Numbered from the stretch's first letter, positions 45,186-53,397 are shown. The stretch is DNA of 64,000 nucleotides from Streptomyces sp. NBS 14/10 (GCF_002224125.1 NZ_NCSM01000009.1:75470-139469); one strand, 5' to 3'. Notes: generated by a model not told the origin, from the letters alone. Numbers and translations are program-made.

Positions 45186-45992
45186 TCATTCGACGGATGT
45201 CGCGAGTGCTTCGCCCGCTCTCTCGTGTCCGGCCGCACGTACCTGACGAGGGCTCGCTCCGAGTTCGCGGCGGCAGGCCTTGTTGAAGGCCTGGAGGTCG
45301 GCAATGCCCACGGCCGCGGCGATGGCGGTGATGGACAGGGTGGACGACAACAGGAGGTGGCGGGCGCGTTGAAGGCGTCGGCGCCGGATGTACGACACGA
45401 CCGTGAGGCCGGTCTCGGCACGGAACATGCGCGTCAGGTGTGTGTGGGAGATTCCGACGGCGCGAGCGACGTCCGGTACGGACAGCGGGCCGGCCAGGTG
45501 CTCCTCGATGCAGGCCTGTGCGGCGGCGACGAAGGGGTGGTGTCGCCCGGCTCCATCGGCCCTCGGCAACTCGGCGATGCGCCACAGGGCGGCCCAGACC
45601 TCGGCGGAGGCCCGGGAGGGAGAAGCCGGCATGGCCGTCACGGCGTGTCGGAGCAGATCGGCCAGGCACGTGCTCTCCGCCGCGGCGTCCTGCATCACCG
45701 GTATCACCCGCGGGGTTCCGCCGTCGTGAAGCCGTAGATGAACGTAGAAATGCTCCGATCTGCCCCGGTAGTGAAAGTGCACCTCCGTGTTCGGCGGTAC
45801 CAGGCTGACATGACCGGGCCGGATGGCGTGGACCGACTGCCCGACGGAGAGTTCGCCCGCGTAGTTGTAGAGGTGCAGCTGCCACAGGTCGGGCAGCCGG
45901 AAGACGTCGTGCGCGGTGGAGACACCGTGTACTCCGATGCCGGCACTGACCACGGTGGGCGGCTCGTCGAGCCGTAGTGTTGCGAGGTTCAC
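45186..45992 (-). CDS. AraC-family regulator
   Basis: The 268-residue protein has an N-terminal cupin-like sensor (QLHLYNYAGELSVGQSVHAI, HVSLVPPNTEVHFHYRG) and a C-terminal double helix-turn-helix (LSVPDVARAVGISHTHLTRM, LSITAIAAAVGIADLQAFNK). It is divergent from the PhyH gene with 73 bp between starts, suggesting it controls it. The GTG start has no ribosome site but a TAAATT box lies about 10 bases upstream, so the message may be leaderless. The effector could be a sugar or small metabolite; nothing in the sequence decides. Confidence 0.88.
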   Translation of the reverse strand: MNLATLRLDEPPTVVSAGIGVHGVSTAHDVFRLPDLWQLHLYNYAGELSVGQSVHAIRPGHVSLVPPNTEVHFHYRGRSEHFYVHLRLHDGGTPRVIPVMQDAAAESTCLADLLRHAVTAMPASPSRASAEVWAALWRIAELPRADGAGRHHPFVAAAQACIEEHLAGPLSVPDVARAVGISHTHLTRMFRAETGLTVVSYIRRRRLQRARHLLLSSTLSITAIAAAVGIADLQAFNKACRRELGASPRQVRAAGHERAGEALATSVE

Positions 45993-46065
45993 GAGGACGG
46001 AAATTTACCAGCAGTGGAGCATTTCAGCCCACGACTCAGCCCGACGGGGCACGTACGTTCGTCGC

Positions 46066-46884
46066 ATGCCAACCAGCAAGCAACTCCTGACATCGGTTCA
46101 GGTGGCGCGCTTCGTCGCGCAGGGATTTCTGCGCCTGGACGGAGTGGTGCCGCAAAAGATCAATGAACGGGCCGTCGCCACCTTGACCGAGGGCATACCA
46201 GAAGTGTCCTACGGCACTCCGCTGGGCGAGGCGTTCGCGCAGGACACCTTTGTCCATGAGCTGCTCGCCCTGCCGGTCGTCGCCGGCGCCGTGGAGAGCC
46301 TGGTCGGCCCCGAGCCGACCGTGGACCACCATGCGGTGCATGTGCGCGAGCCGCACGAGGGACAGGCGCAGCCGCTCCACGGAGACGCGATCATCGACGT
46401 ACGGCCGGATGCCTTCGACATCCAGCTCATGTACTACCCCCACGAGGTGACCGCCGAGATGGGCGGCACGCTCAGCGTGCCCGGAAGCCATCTGCGAAAG
46501 ATCAACGAGACGGACATCGGCCGTGTCCAGAACCTCAGCGGGCAGACGCGGCTGACCTGCCCGGCAGGCACGGTCGTCCTCGTGCACCACGGCATCTGGC
46601 ACGGTGGCCGCCGCAACGACACCGCGCGCCGTCGTTACATGTACAAACTCCGCCTCAATCCGACCGTGCCGCAGGTACGCCTGTGGGACACCTCCGACCT
46701 GCACGACCCGGCCGTGACCGCGGAACTCAACGCGTACCTCCCCTGGTACGAGCAGGCCACCGCCCGACTGGAAATCTACAACCGGGTCCTCCTGTGGCGG
46801 GCCCTGACCGGCGACCACTCGTTCGACATCGATTACTGGGTCACGCGCGTCACCAACCGGCCGACCCTGGGGAGCCACCCATGA
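46066..46884 (+). CDS. Phytanoyl-CoA dioxygenase (PhyH) family protein
   Basis: The 272-residue protein has the iron-binding pattern of Fe(II)/2-oxoglutarate oxygenases: His and Asp in PLHGDAIIDV and the distal His in GIWHGGRRNDTARRRY. The DSBH core runs from about 100 to 200. It would hydroxylate an unknown substrate. There is no ribosome site, but TACGTT lies nine bases before the ATG, consistent with a leaderless transcript. The following 91-codon gene overlaps its stop by four bases. It is divergent from AraC. Confidence 0.85.
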   Translation: MPTSKQLLTSVQVARFVAQGFLRLDGVVPQKINERAVATLTEGIPEVSYGTPLGEAFAQDTFVHELLALPVVAGAVESLVGPEPTVDHHAVHVREPHEGQAQPLHGDAIIDVRPDAFDIQLMYYPHEVTAEMGGTLSVPGSHLRKINETDIGRVQNLSGQTRLTCPAGTVVLVHHGIWHGGRRNDTARRRYMYKLRLNPTVPQVRLWDTSDLHDPAVTAELNAYLPWYEQATARLEIYNRVLLWRALTGDHSFDIDYWVTRVTNRPTLGSHP

Positions 46885-47156
46885 GACAGCAGATCCTGGT
46901 CCTCTACCTCTCGACGTCGGCGCTCGACTCCCACGTCGTGGGCTGGTCCCAATACGACGGGACCGGCCGAACCAATCCGACGACCGGCGACAGCGACGAG
47001 CCCCCCTACCCCACCGGGCTCGCCGCGCTGCACGACGGGTGGCGTCTGTTCCAGGCCTCCCAACTGCTGCCGCCGCAGTCAGGCCACGAGTACGACGTCT
47101 CCTTCCTCAAGCACGAGTTCTTCTTCGAGAAACTGGAGGAGAGCTCCCGCCCTTGA
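46881..47156 (+). CDS. Small protein of unknown function coupled to PhyH
   Basis: This 91-residue protein (MRQQILVLYLSTSALDSHVV to FFFEKLEESSRP) starts in the stop of PhyH (ATGA). It has no signal peptide or membrane segment; the N-terminal ILVLYLSTSALDSHVVGWS looks like beta strands, and the middle (DEPPYPTGLAALHDGWRLFQ) is rich in Pro and aromatic residues. I do not recognise a named family. The coupling suggests a partner or accessory role for the dioxygenase. Confidence 0.75.
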   Translation: MRQQILVLYLSTSALDSHVVGWSQYDGTGRTNPTTGDSDEPPYPTGLAALHDGWRLFQASQLLPPQSGHEYDVSFLKHEFFFEKLEESSRP

Positions 47157-47235
47157 CCCGGTACGGCAACCGCGCCCGAGCGGCCCGGCCGGAGGCGTCC
47201 AGTCACGTCCTGCCGCCGGGACGTGGCGGACGGTG

Positions 47236-47277
47236 CCCGTGGCCCGGTGGCGGTGCGGGGATGAACCGGGCCACGGG
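47236..47277. terminator. Terminator hairpin between the PhyH unit and GH6
   Basis: CCCGTGGCCCGGT (47236-47248) pairs perfectly with 47265-47277 around a 16-base loop, between two convergent units. Confidence 0.78.
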
Positions 47278-47286
47278 AGTCCTGGA

Positions 47287-48252
47287 TCAGTAGCCGTAGA
47301 TCATCTTGTAGGCGACCTCGGGGAGGAACTGTCCGGCCGAGGAGCCGGCTCCGACGCCGCAGTTGCCGTCGGACTCGCCCGGGGCCTTGATCCACAAGAG
47401 CATTTCGGCGCCTCCGCCCAGCTGGGTGGGGGTGCCGATACGGCGGCCTGAGGGGTTGCACCACTGGCCGTTGGAGCCGTTGCCGTTGCGGCTGCTGTCC
47501 ACGACGAACGGCTTGGTGTAGCCGTAGCGGGCGTTGAGTTCCCTGTTGACGGCGTTGCCGTAGGCGGTGTTCTCGGCCGTGGTGAAGTAGTTGGAGACGT
47601 TGAGCGAGAAGCCGTGGGCCTGGCGGAGGCCGGCTTCGTGGAGGCGCTGGGCCATGGTCGCCGCGTCCGCCCAGCCCGGGTTGCCGGCGTCGAGGTAGAC
47701 CCAGGTGTTGGGGGCCTGGCGGCTGAACTGGGTGAGGGCGCCGGTGAGCATGGACTCGCGTTCGTCGATCTGGGCCTGGGTCATGCAGCCGTAGTCCCCG
47801 AGCGAGTCCGGTTCGAGGATGACGACGGCCGGGCGGTTGGCTATCCCGCCGGCGAACTGGGCGATCCAGGTCGCGTAGGCGGACGGCGAAGCGGCTCCGC
47901 CCGCGGAGTGCCCGCCGCAGTAGTCGCGGTTGTAGATGTTGTAGGCGACGAAGATGGGCAGTTTGTCCCTGGAGTCCGCGGCGCCCGCGTACGCGCCGGT
48001 GGCGGTGCCGATGGCGCCGCTCCAGGAGCCGAACCAGCGGGCCATCGGGGTATTGGCGAGGGAGGCGTTGATCGCGGACGCCCGGCCGTCGCCGGGGTTG
48101 GCGGCGACCCACCTCTTCGCGCTGGAGTCGGGGTCCACGTAGAACCCGTTGGTCATAGTGGTCGGGTCGGCCGCGTGGGCGGACGGTGCGATGGCGAGCG
48201 CCAGTGGCAGAGTGAAGAGGGCTGCCACCAGGACGCGGAGTCTGCGGCGCAT
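47287..48252 (-). CDS. Secreted endoglucanase, GH6
   Basis: The 321-residue protein has a Sec signal peptide (ending near residue 27 at SAHA) and a GH6 domain with IYNRDYCGGHSAGG, the catalytic Asp region in VVILEPDSLGDYGC, and LWIKAPGESDGNC with the base-region Asp. There is no binding module or linker, so it resembles a bare GH6 endoglucanase catalytic domain. It would cut cellulose outside the cell. Its promoter region has two CebR-like boxes (48396-48424), suggesting control by cello-oligosaccharides and not by the main locus operator. Confidence 0.93.
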   Translation of the reverse strand: MRRRLRVLVAALFTLPLALAIAPSAHAADPTTMTNGFYVDPDSSAKRWVAANPGDGRASAINASLANTPMARWFGSWSGAIGTATGAYAGAADSRDKLPIFVAYNIYNRDYCGGHSAGGAASPSAYATWIAQFAGGIANRPAVVILEPDSLGDYGCMTQAQIDERESMLTGALTQFSRQAPNTWVYLDAGNPGWADAATMAQRLHEAGLRQAHGFSLNVSNYFTTAENTAYGNAVNRELNARYGYTKPFVVDSSRNGNGSNGQWCNPSGRRIGTPTQLGGGAEMLLWIKAPGESDGNCGVGAGSSAGQFLPEVAYKMIYGY

Positions 48253-48395
48253 GACTGTACCTCGGTTTCCTGACAGGGATGCGTCGCGCGCTCTTCTCCC
48301 GAGCGTGCGACGCGCTGAGGAAGTGCGGTGGTACGACGTCCCTTGTGCCGGCGACTCTCCGGCAGGAACGACACGTCCGAAGATCGGCAGAGCAT

Positions 48396-48424
48396 TGGGA
48401 GCGCTCCCACTGGAAGCGGTCCCA
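48396..48424. promoter_or_regulatory. Tandem CebR-like operators
   Basis: TGGGAGCGCTCCCA (48396-48409) is a perfect match to the palindrome known for the Streptomyces cellobiose regulator CebR. TGGAAGCGGTCCCA (48411-48424) follows one base later. They lie between the divergent GH6 and LacI genes. Confidence 0.88.
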
Positions 48425-48542
48425 ACAGCGCCGAGAACCTTTGGGGTGTGGTCGGTATCGTGTTGCGGGCTGGTGAAGCTGTCAAGGGTCGACGTACAAC
48501 CCGTCCTTCACATGGCGAGGACAAAGCTCTACAGTCCACAAC

Positions 48543-48556
48543 TGGAAGCGCTCCCA
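48543..48556. promoter_or_regulatory. CebR-like operator before the LacI gene
   Basis: TGGAAGCGCTCCCA differs from the CebR palindrome at one base and lies 47 bp before the LacI-family start, suggesting control of this regulator by CebR or by itself. Confidence 0.78.
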
Positions 48557-48602
48557 GCCCTCCACGCTTCCCGTCCGGTCGAGCGGGAAAGGCTCATGGC
48601 TC

Positions 48603-49616
48603 ATGGCAAAAGATGCGCCGCGTCGACAGCCGACGCTCGAGGAGGTGACCGAACTCGCCGGTGTCTCCCGCTCCGTGGCCTCCCGCGCCCTCAACAACGC
48701 ACCGCACGTCAGCCGCGCAAAACGCGAGGCGGTCGAGCGGGCCGTCCGGCAACTCGGTTACGTGCCCAATCCGACCGCCCGCGCTCTGGCCACCCGCCAG
48801 ACGGGAGCGGCCGCCCTGGTCGTCTCGGGAGAGGACCCGTCCATCTTCGCGGATCCGTTCTTCGCCCAGGTGATCGTGGGGGCGTCGGCCGCTCTGGAGG
48901 AGGCCGATCTGCACCTGATGCTGTGCCTGGCCGCTTCCGACCGGGGCCGCAAGCGGGTGGCGGAGCTCCTTCGCTCCAAGGGCGCCGACGGCGCGATGCT
49001 GATGGCGCTGCGTGAGAACGACCCGCTGGTCCGCATGGCCGAGGAGGCGGTGATGCCCGTCGTGTTCGGCGGCCGCCCGGTTGGTTCGGCTCCCCGGTGG
49101 TACGTGGACGTCGACAACGTCGGTGGAGCGCGCGAGGCGACCGAGTACCTGGTCTCGCGCGGTCGGACGCGCGTAGCCGCGATCTGCGGGCGTATGGACA
49201 CCGAGGCCGGGCGCGCCCGGTACCGCGGCTACCGGGACGCCATGCTGGCCACCGGCCTCGATCCGTTCCCGCCGCAGGAGGGTGACTTCACCGAGCCCAG
49301 CGGAGCCGCGGCCATGGCCGCACTGCTGGCGAAACACCCCGATCTGGACGGGGTGTTCGCCGCCAACGACAACATGGGGGCGGGAGCGCTGCGCACGTTG
49401 CGCGAGACCGGCCGACTGGTCCCCGCCGATGTGGCAGTGGTCGGCTTCGACGACCTGGCCGTCGCCCAGATCGCCGATCCGCCGCTCACCACCGTCCATC
49501 AGCCCATAGCGGCTTTGGGACGGGAGATGGCGCGCATGCTCGTCGCCCTCATCAACGGACAGGACCCCACCCCGCTGATCCTGCCCACCCGCCTGGTCAC
49601 CCGCTTCAGCGCCTGA
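48603..49616 (+). CDS. LacI-family transcriptional regulator
   Basis: The 337-residue protein starts MAKDAPRRQPTLEEVTELAG, with the LacI helix-turn-helix (GVSRSVASRALNN), hinge helix (ATARALATRQT type) and periplasmic-binding-protein-like core (VFAANDNMGAGALRTL, VVGFDDLAVAQIADPPLTTV). GGAAAGG precedes the ATG. It is divergent from GH6 with three CebR-like boxes between the two, so it may be a CebR paralogue controlling cellulose genes. Its recognition helix differs from the typical CebR, so this remains uncertain. Confidence 0.92.
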   Translation: MAKDAPRRQPTLEEVTELAGVSRSVASRALNNAPHVSRAKREAVERAVRQLGYVPNPTARALATRQTGAAALVVSGEDPSIFADPFFAQVIVGASAALEEADLHLMLCLAASDRGRKRVAELLRSKGADGAMLMALRENDPLVRMAEEAVMPVVFGGRPVGSAPRWYVDVDNVGGAREATEYLVSRGRTRVAAICGRMDTEAGRARYRGYRDAMLATGLDPFPPQEGDFTEPSGAAAMAALLAKHPDLDGVFAANDNMGAGALRTLRETGRLVPADVAVVGFDDLAVAQIADPPLTTVHQPIAALGREMARMLVALINGQDPTPLILPTRLVTRFSA

Positions 49617-49640
49617 CGGCTGCGCCTTGGCCTCCTTCGC

Positions 49641-50624
49641 CTACTGCCGCGGGGCCAGACCGCGTTCGCGCAGCCACTTCAGCTGCACCGCGGTGTTCCG
49701 GCCGAAGCCGCCGCCGTGGTCGGCGAAGGGCCATACGGTCATGGTCCGGTCCGCCCCCGCGTAGTGGTTGAAGGCGGCGTACACGGTGGAGGGCGGGCAG
49801 ATCGGGTCCATGAGGCCGACGCTGATCAGTGCCGGGGCCGTCGCCCGGCGGGCGAAGTGGACACCGTCGAAGTAGTCGAGTGTGGCGAAGGTCGGCTCGA
49901 CGCGGTGCGGACTGTGCCAGCGCAGGTACCTGGTGAGTTCCAGGTACGGGCCGTCATCGCTGATCTGCGCCGCCTGACGGAAGTGGCACAGAAACGGGAG
50001 GTCCGAAAGCACTGCCGCCACCCGGTCCGGGGCGAGTCCGGCGACCGCGAGAGCCAGGCCGCCACCCTGGCTGCCGCCCGCGGCAACGACCCGTCCGGCA
50101 TCCAGCCCGGGCAGTTCGTCGATCGCGTCCACGGCGCGTACGCAGTCCGTCATGAGGCGGCGGTAGTAGTAGTGGTCAGGTGAGTCGACGCCGCGGGTCA
50201 TGAAGCCTTCGGCCCATTGCGTGCCGTCGCCCTCGCCGCGGTCCGGGGTGTCGTGGCCCTGTCCGCGGCTGTCGACGACGAGCTGGGCGTAACCGGCCGC
50301 TGACCACAGCAGGTGGTCGGTAGGAAGCCCGCGGCCGCCGGAGTACCCCATGTAGGTGACGACGACCGGCAGCGGGGCTTCGGCGCCGCGCGGGCGCAGC
50401 AGCCAGGCGGCCACAGGTTCGCCGTTCCAGCCGGGGAAGCGCACGTCGTCCACCTCGACCGTGCTCAGCAGGTGCCGGTCGGTGACCCGCTCAGCCTTCA
50501 CCGCTCCGCCTCGGGCGCGGGCTTCGGTCAGGGTCCGCTCCCAGAAGGCGTCGAAGTCCTCCGGTACGGACAGCTCCGGCCGGTAGGCGAGGAGTTCGTC
50601 AGCACGTTGATCAAACAGCGTCAT
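49641..50624 (-). CDS. Acetyl xylan esterase / cephalosporin-C deacetylase, CE7
   Basis: I choose the ATG at 50624 (MTLFDQRADELLAYRPEL), with AAGGA upstream. The 327-residue protein has no signal peptide. CE7 features: RGQGHDTPD, nucleophile elbow GGSQGGGLAL (Ser near residue 184), Asp in GLMDPICPPST (about 273) and His in FADHGGG (about 302). CE7 enzymes remove acetyl groups from xylo-oligosaccharides, usually in the cytoplasm. It is divergent from a LacI regulator (50804), which may control it. Confidence 0.9.
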   Translation of the reverse strand: MTLFDQRADELLAYRPELSVPEDFDAFWERTLTEARARGGAVKAERVTDRHLLSTVEVDDVRFPGWNGEPVAAWLLRPRGAEAPLPVVVTYMGYSGGRGLPTDHLLWSAAGYAQLVVDSRGQGHDTPDRGEGDGTQWAEGFMTRGVDSPDHYYYRRLMTDCVRAVDAIDELPGLDAGRVVAAGGSQGGGLALAVAGLAPDRVAAVLSDLPFLCHFRQAAQISDDGPYLELTRYLRWHSPHRVEPTFATLDYFDGVHFARRATAPALISVGLMDPICPPSTVYAAFNHYAGADRTMTVWPFADHGGGFGRNTAVQLKWLRERGLAPRQ

Positions 50625-50803
50625 GGTGGTCCTTCTCATGAGGGGCAGGAACGGAAGCAGCGTGGCGGAGCCTCGGGCGCGGGGGAGCCAACTCGACGCC
50701 GGAAACGGCGCCGGGCCGCGACGGGCAGGCGAGGCGGGACGCGGGGCTGATCGAAGGTGTCAGAATGGCGGCGGCAGTAGTCGAGGGATGGGGAAAGGCG
50801 ACC

Positions 50804-51853
50804 GTGCCGGACAACCGATCGGGAAGACCTTCGGCGGACGAACACAGTGAGCGTGGCTCGGGACCCGCATCGGTGACGATCGCGTACATCGCCGAGTCCG
50901 CAGGCGTCTCCATTCCCACCGTGTCGAAAGTGCTCAACGGCCGTTCCGGGGTGTCGGACGAGACCCGGGCCCGGGTCGAGCAGCTGATCCACGAGTACGG
51001 TTACCGCAAGCCTCCCAGGGGCCGGAGCAATCTCGTGGAGCTGGTGTTCCGCGAGCTGGAGCACATGTGGTCCGTGGAGATCATCCGCGGTGTCGAGCGC
51101 GTGGCCCGCAGGAACGGGGTCGGGGTGCTGGTGTCGGAGTTCGGCCTTCCGGAGGCGGAGGGAAGGACCATCGGCGATACGGTGGGGCGGCGACCGCAGG
51201 CCGTACTGTCGGTGGCCCAGCTCTCCGAGGCGGAGCGGGAGCAACTGACCGCGCAGGGCATCCCCTTCGTTGTCTTTGATCCGATCGACGAGTTGCCCGA
51301 CGGCGTGCCGTTCGTGGGAGCGACGAACTGGAGAGGTGGTCAGGCGGCGACCCGGCATCTGGTCGAATTGGGGCACCGGCGCATCGCTATGGTCAGCGGG
51401 CCGGACCACGACTTCTGCCGCGCTCGGCTCTCCGGTTACGTCGCCGCGCTCGCGGAGGCGGGTCTGCCGACGGACCCCGGTCTGCTGGTGAAAACACAGC
51501 TCACGCGTGAACACGGGTACGTGGCGGCGCGGGAGCTGCTGTCCCGCCCCGATCGTCCCACCGCCGTGTTCACCGCCAACGACATGCAGGCGGTCGGTGT
51601 CTATCAGGCCGCGCGGGAGCTGGGCCTGGGTATCCCGCATGACCTGAGCGTGGTGGGTTTCGACGACGTGCCGGCCGTGGCCTGGATGGATCCGCCGCTG
51701 ACCACTGTCCATCAGCCGCTGGCCGAGATGGCGACGGCCGCCACCGAGTTGGCCCTCGCGCTCGGCCGGGGTGAGGCGGTGCCCCAGGTGGGGCTGGAGA
51801 TCGTGACCACCCTCACCGTCCGGGAGAGCACGGCTCCGCCGAAGGAGGAGTGA
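50804..51853 (+). CDS. LacI-family regulator divergent from CE7
   Basis: I choose the GTG at 50804, preceded by GGGAAAGG; an ATG at 50765 is also open. The protein (about 349 residues) has the helix-turn-helix AYIAESAGVSIPTVSKVLNG, hinge, and sugar-binding core (TAVFTANDMQAVGVYQAARE, VVGFDDVPAVAWMDPPLTTV). Sequence features fit LacI regulators of xylan genes. It is divergent from the CE7 esterase, and the 179-bp gap has no clear copy of the main locus operator, so it probably recognises a different site. Confidence 0.9.
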   Translation: MPDNRSGRPSADEHSERGSGPASVTIAYIAESAGVSIPTVSKVLNGRSGVSDETRARVEQLIHEYGYRKPPRGRSNLVELVFRELEHMWSVEIIRGVERVARRNGVGVLVSEFGLPEAEGRTIGDTVGRRPQAVLSVAQLSEAEREQLTAQGIPFVVFDPIDELPDGVPFVGATNWRGGQAATRHLVELGHRRIAMVSGPDHDFCRARLSGYVAALAEAGLPTDPGLLVKTQLTREHGYVAARELLSRPDRPTAVFTANDMQAVGVYQAARELGLGIPHDLSVVGFDDVPAVAWMDPPLTTVHQPLAEMATAATELALALGRGEAVPQVGLEIVTTLTVRESTAPPKEE

Positions 51854-51906
51854 GCTCGCGGGGAACGGACCTCAGTGCCTGGCTGCCCGGGGGAGGGGGC
51901 GGCCAG

Positions 51907-51954
51907 AGCGAAGGCCAGGCCGCCCAGGCGGTCGCTGATGCGCTCCGCTGTCAT
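51907..51954 (-). pseudogene. 16-codon relic of a GH42 gene start
   Basis: The ATG at 51954 overlaps the stop of the LacI gene (ATGA) and follows AAGGAG. It reads MTAERISDRLGGLAFA, which matches the start of the GH42 at 43264 (VHRITERLGGLAFGGDYNPE). After this the similarity ends and the downstream sequence runs into the end of the next LacI gene. The original LacI-GH42 operon has lost its enzyme. Confidence 0.78.
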
Positions 51955-52991
51955 GACGGCTCCTTGGGCGGAGAGGGTTGGGTGTTACTGCTCTGGCGGA
52001 TGGTCAGAGTCGGCTGCAGAAGGACCCGTTCGTCTGTCGGCGGCTCGCCTCGCCGCGCGGCGGTCAGCCGCCGGATCATCTGGCTGACCGCCACGCGGCC
52101 CAGTTCCTGCGCGGAGCCGGACACGGTGGTGAGGGCGGGTGTGTGCTGCTCGGCGAGTTGCTCCGGGCAGAGGGCGACCACTGAGGTGTCCTCGGGAACG
52201 GACCGTCCAGTGGTCTGCAGCAGGCCGAGCAGCGGGCCGATCGCCGCCTCGTTCTGGACCACGAAGCCCGTGGTGCCGGGTCGGTCGGCGAGGATCCGGG
52301 TCAGGGTCCAGGCGGTGGATTCGTATGTGCCCTCGCAGGGCCGGTGCAGGAAGCGCATCCGCCGCTGCTCCGCCCGTTCGCGGAAGCCTACGAGGGTGCG
52401 TTCGGCGTATCCCGCGTGTCGCTTGTAGACGCCCCCGTCGTAGCCGATGAAACCCACCTCCCGGTGGCCGAGGTCCGCCAGATGGTCCGCGCACAGGGCG
52501 CCGGCGGCGGCGAAGTCGTGGTCGACGCAGGACAGTTGGCGCGGGTCGTCCGGTAGGCCGATCAGCACGACCTGTGTGCCCCGGGCGCGCAGCGCGGGGA
52601 TGCGAGGGTCGCCCAGTTCGACGTCCATGAGGATCACGCCCTCGGCCAGCCCGCTCGCCGCGACGCGCCGCACCCCCTCGGGGCCCTCCTCGTCGGTGAC
52701 GAGCAGAACGTCGTACCCGTGCCGCCGTGCCTCGGTCGTGACCGAGACGGCGATCTCCATCATGACCGGGACGTACATGTCCGTCCGCAGCGGCATCACC
52801 AGCGCGATGATGCGGGAGTGGCGGCCGGCCAGCGTCCTGGCCCCGGCGTTGGGGTGGAAGCCGAGTTCGGCCACGGAGCGCAGGACACGGCCGCGGGTCG
52901 CCTCGGAGATTCGGCGGGCGTCGTTCAGGACGTAGCTGACCGTGGTGGACGAGACACCCGCGTGTCTCGCCACGTCGGCGATGGTCACCAT
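51951..52991 (-). CDS. LacI-family regulator, candidate master repressor of the locus
   Basis: The 346-residue protein starts MVTIADVARHAGVSSTTVSY, a clear LacI helix-turn-helix, with hinge AGARTLAGRHS and a sugar-binding core (DGGVYKRHAGYAERTLVG). It follows the truncated binding-protein relic by three bases, so it is now driven by the operator-bearing promoter at 53210. That would make it autoregulated by the TCGAAGCGCTTCGA system, and it is the best positional candidate for the protein that binds this site. Its stop overlaps a GH42 relic. The DNA target is inference. Confidence 0.9.
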   Translation of the reverse strand: MVTIADVARHAGVSSTTVSYVLNDARRISEATRGRVLRSVAELGFHPNAGARTLAGRHSRIIALVMPLRTDMYVPVMMEIAVSVTTEARRHGYDVLLVTDEEGPEGVRRVAASGLAEGVILMDVELGDPRIPALRARGTQVVLIGLPDDPRQLSCVDHDFAAAGALCADHLADLGHREVGFIGYDGGVYKRHAGYAERTLVGFRERAEQRRMRFLHRPCEGTYESTAWTLTRILADRPGTTGFVVQNEAAIGPLLGLLQTTGRSVPEDTSVVALCPEQLAEQHTPALTTVSGSAQELGRVAVSQMIRRLTAARRGEPPTDERVLLQPTLTIRQSSNTQPSPPKEPS

Positions 52992-53182
52992 GATGGTGTG
53001 CCGACGTCCTTCAACCCGGGGACTTGGGCGGGCAGCGCCGCGTTCAGACCCGACTTCGTGTTCGTGCTTGTCTTGTGCTGTCCGTCATCCCCGCAGGCGG
53101 ACAGCAACGGTGCCAGTGCGGCCGCTCCCGCGACCGTGGCTGCTGCGCCGGCGAAGCTTCTGCGGTTCAACTCGTGCGTCAT
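52985..53182 (-). pseudogene. N-terminal relic of a sugar-binding lipoprotein
   Basis: The ATG at 53182 follows GGAAGGG and opens a 65-codon frame: a Tat/lipoprotein signal (LNRRSFAGAAATVAG, lipobox LLSAC with Cys30) followed by about 30 residues (LNAALPAQVPGLK) and a stop next to the LacI start. The intact binding protein at 6411 has 559 residues. The bulk of the gene is deleted, leaving promoter, ribosome site and signal peptide as a leader for the LacI gene. Confidence 0.85.
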
Positions 53183-53209
53183 GGTCGGGGCCCTTCCCCC
53201 TGGAGCGTG

Positions 53210-53264
53210 TCGAAGCGCTTCACTTGGCACGGGAAAGATAGCGGGCTTGTTTCTCGCGAAACAA
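53210..53264 (-). promoter_or_regulatory. Promoter and operator of the binding-protein relic/LacI unit
   Basis: The minus strand has TTGTTT (53264-53259), an 18-bp spacer, TATCTT (53240-53235), and the operator GTGAAGCGCTTCGA (53223-53210). The -35 lies in the perfect hairpin CTTGTTTC-TCGC-GAAACAAG (53246-53265), a sequence shared with 23261-23279. Confidence 0.75.
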
Positions 53265-53301
53265 GGGTCGAGATCCAGGGAAAGTTTCTCAGCTTGGCCC
53301 A

Positions 53302-53343
53302 TTGACAGCCCGGGCGGGCACTGGCAGCGTCGATGCGCTTCGA
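53302..53343 (+). promoter_or_regulatory. Promoter and operator facing the CE2 gene
   Basis: TTGACA (53302-53307) lies 22 bp before TCGATGCGCTTCGA (53330-53343). The surrounding sequence resembles the second GH3 promoter at 23316: both have TTGACA, CTGG/GTGG and CAGCG at the same distances. Confidence 0.8.
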
Positions 53344-53397
53344 CAACTGACGCTCAAGCGGTCGTCCATCTCCGCCTGCAGAGGGCCGTCTTTTTAG

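Noticed and set aside
43756..47156. A biosynthetic gene cluster built on the condensation domain and PhyH
   Set aside because: No adenylation, carrier, ketosynthase or thioesterase domain is present, so a peptide or polyketide pathway cannot be supported from this window.
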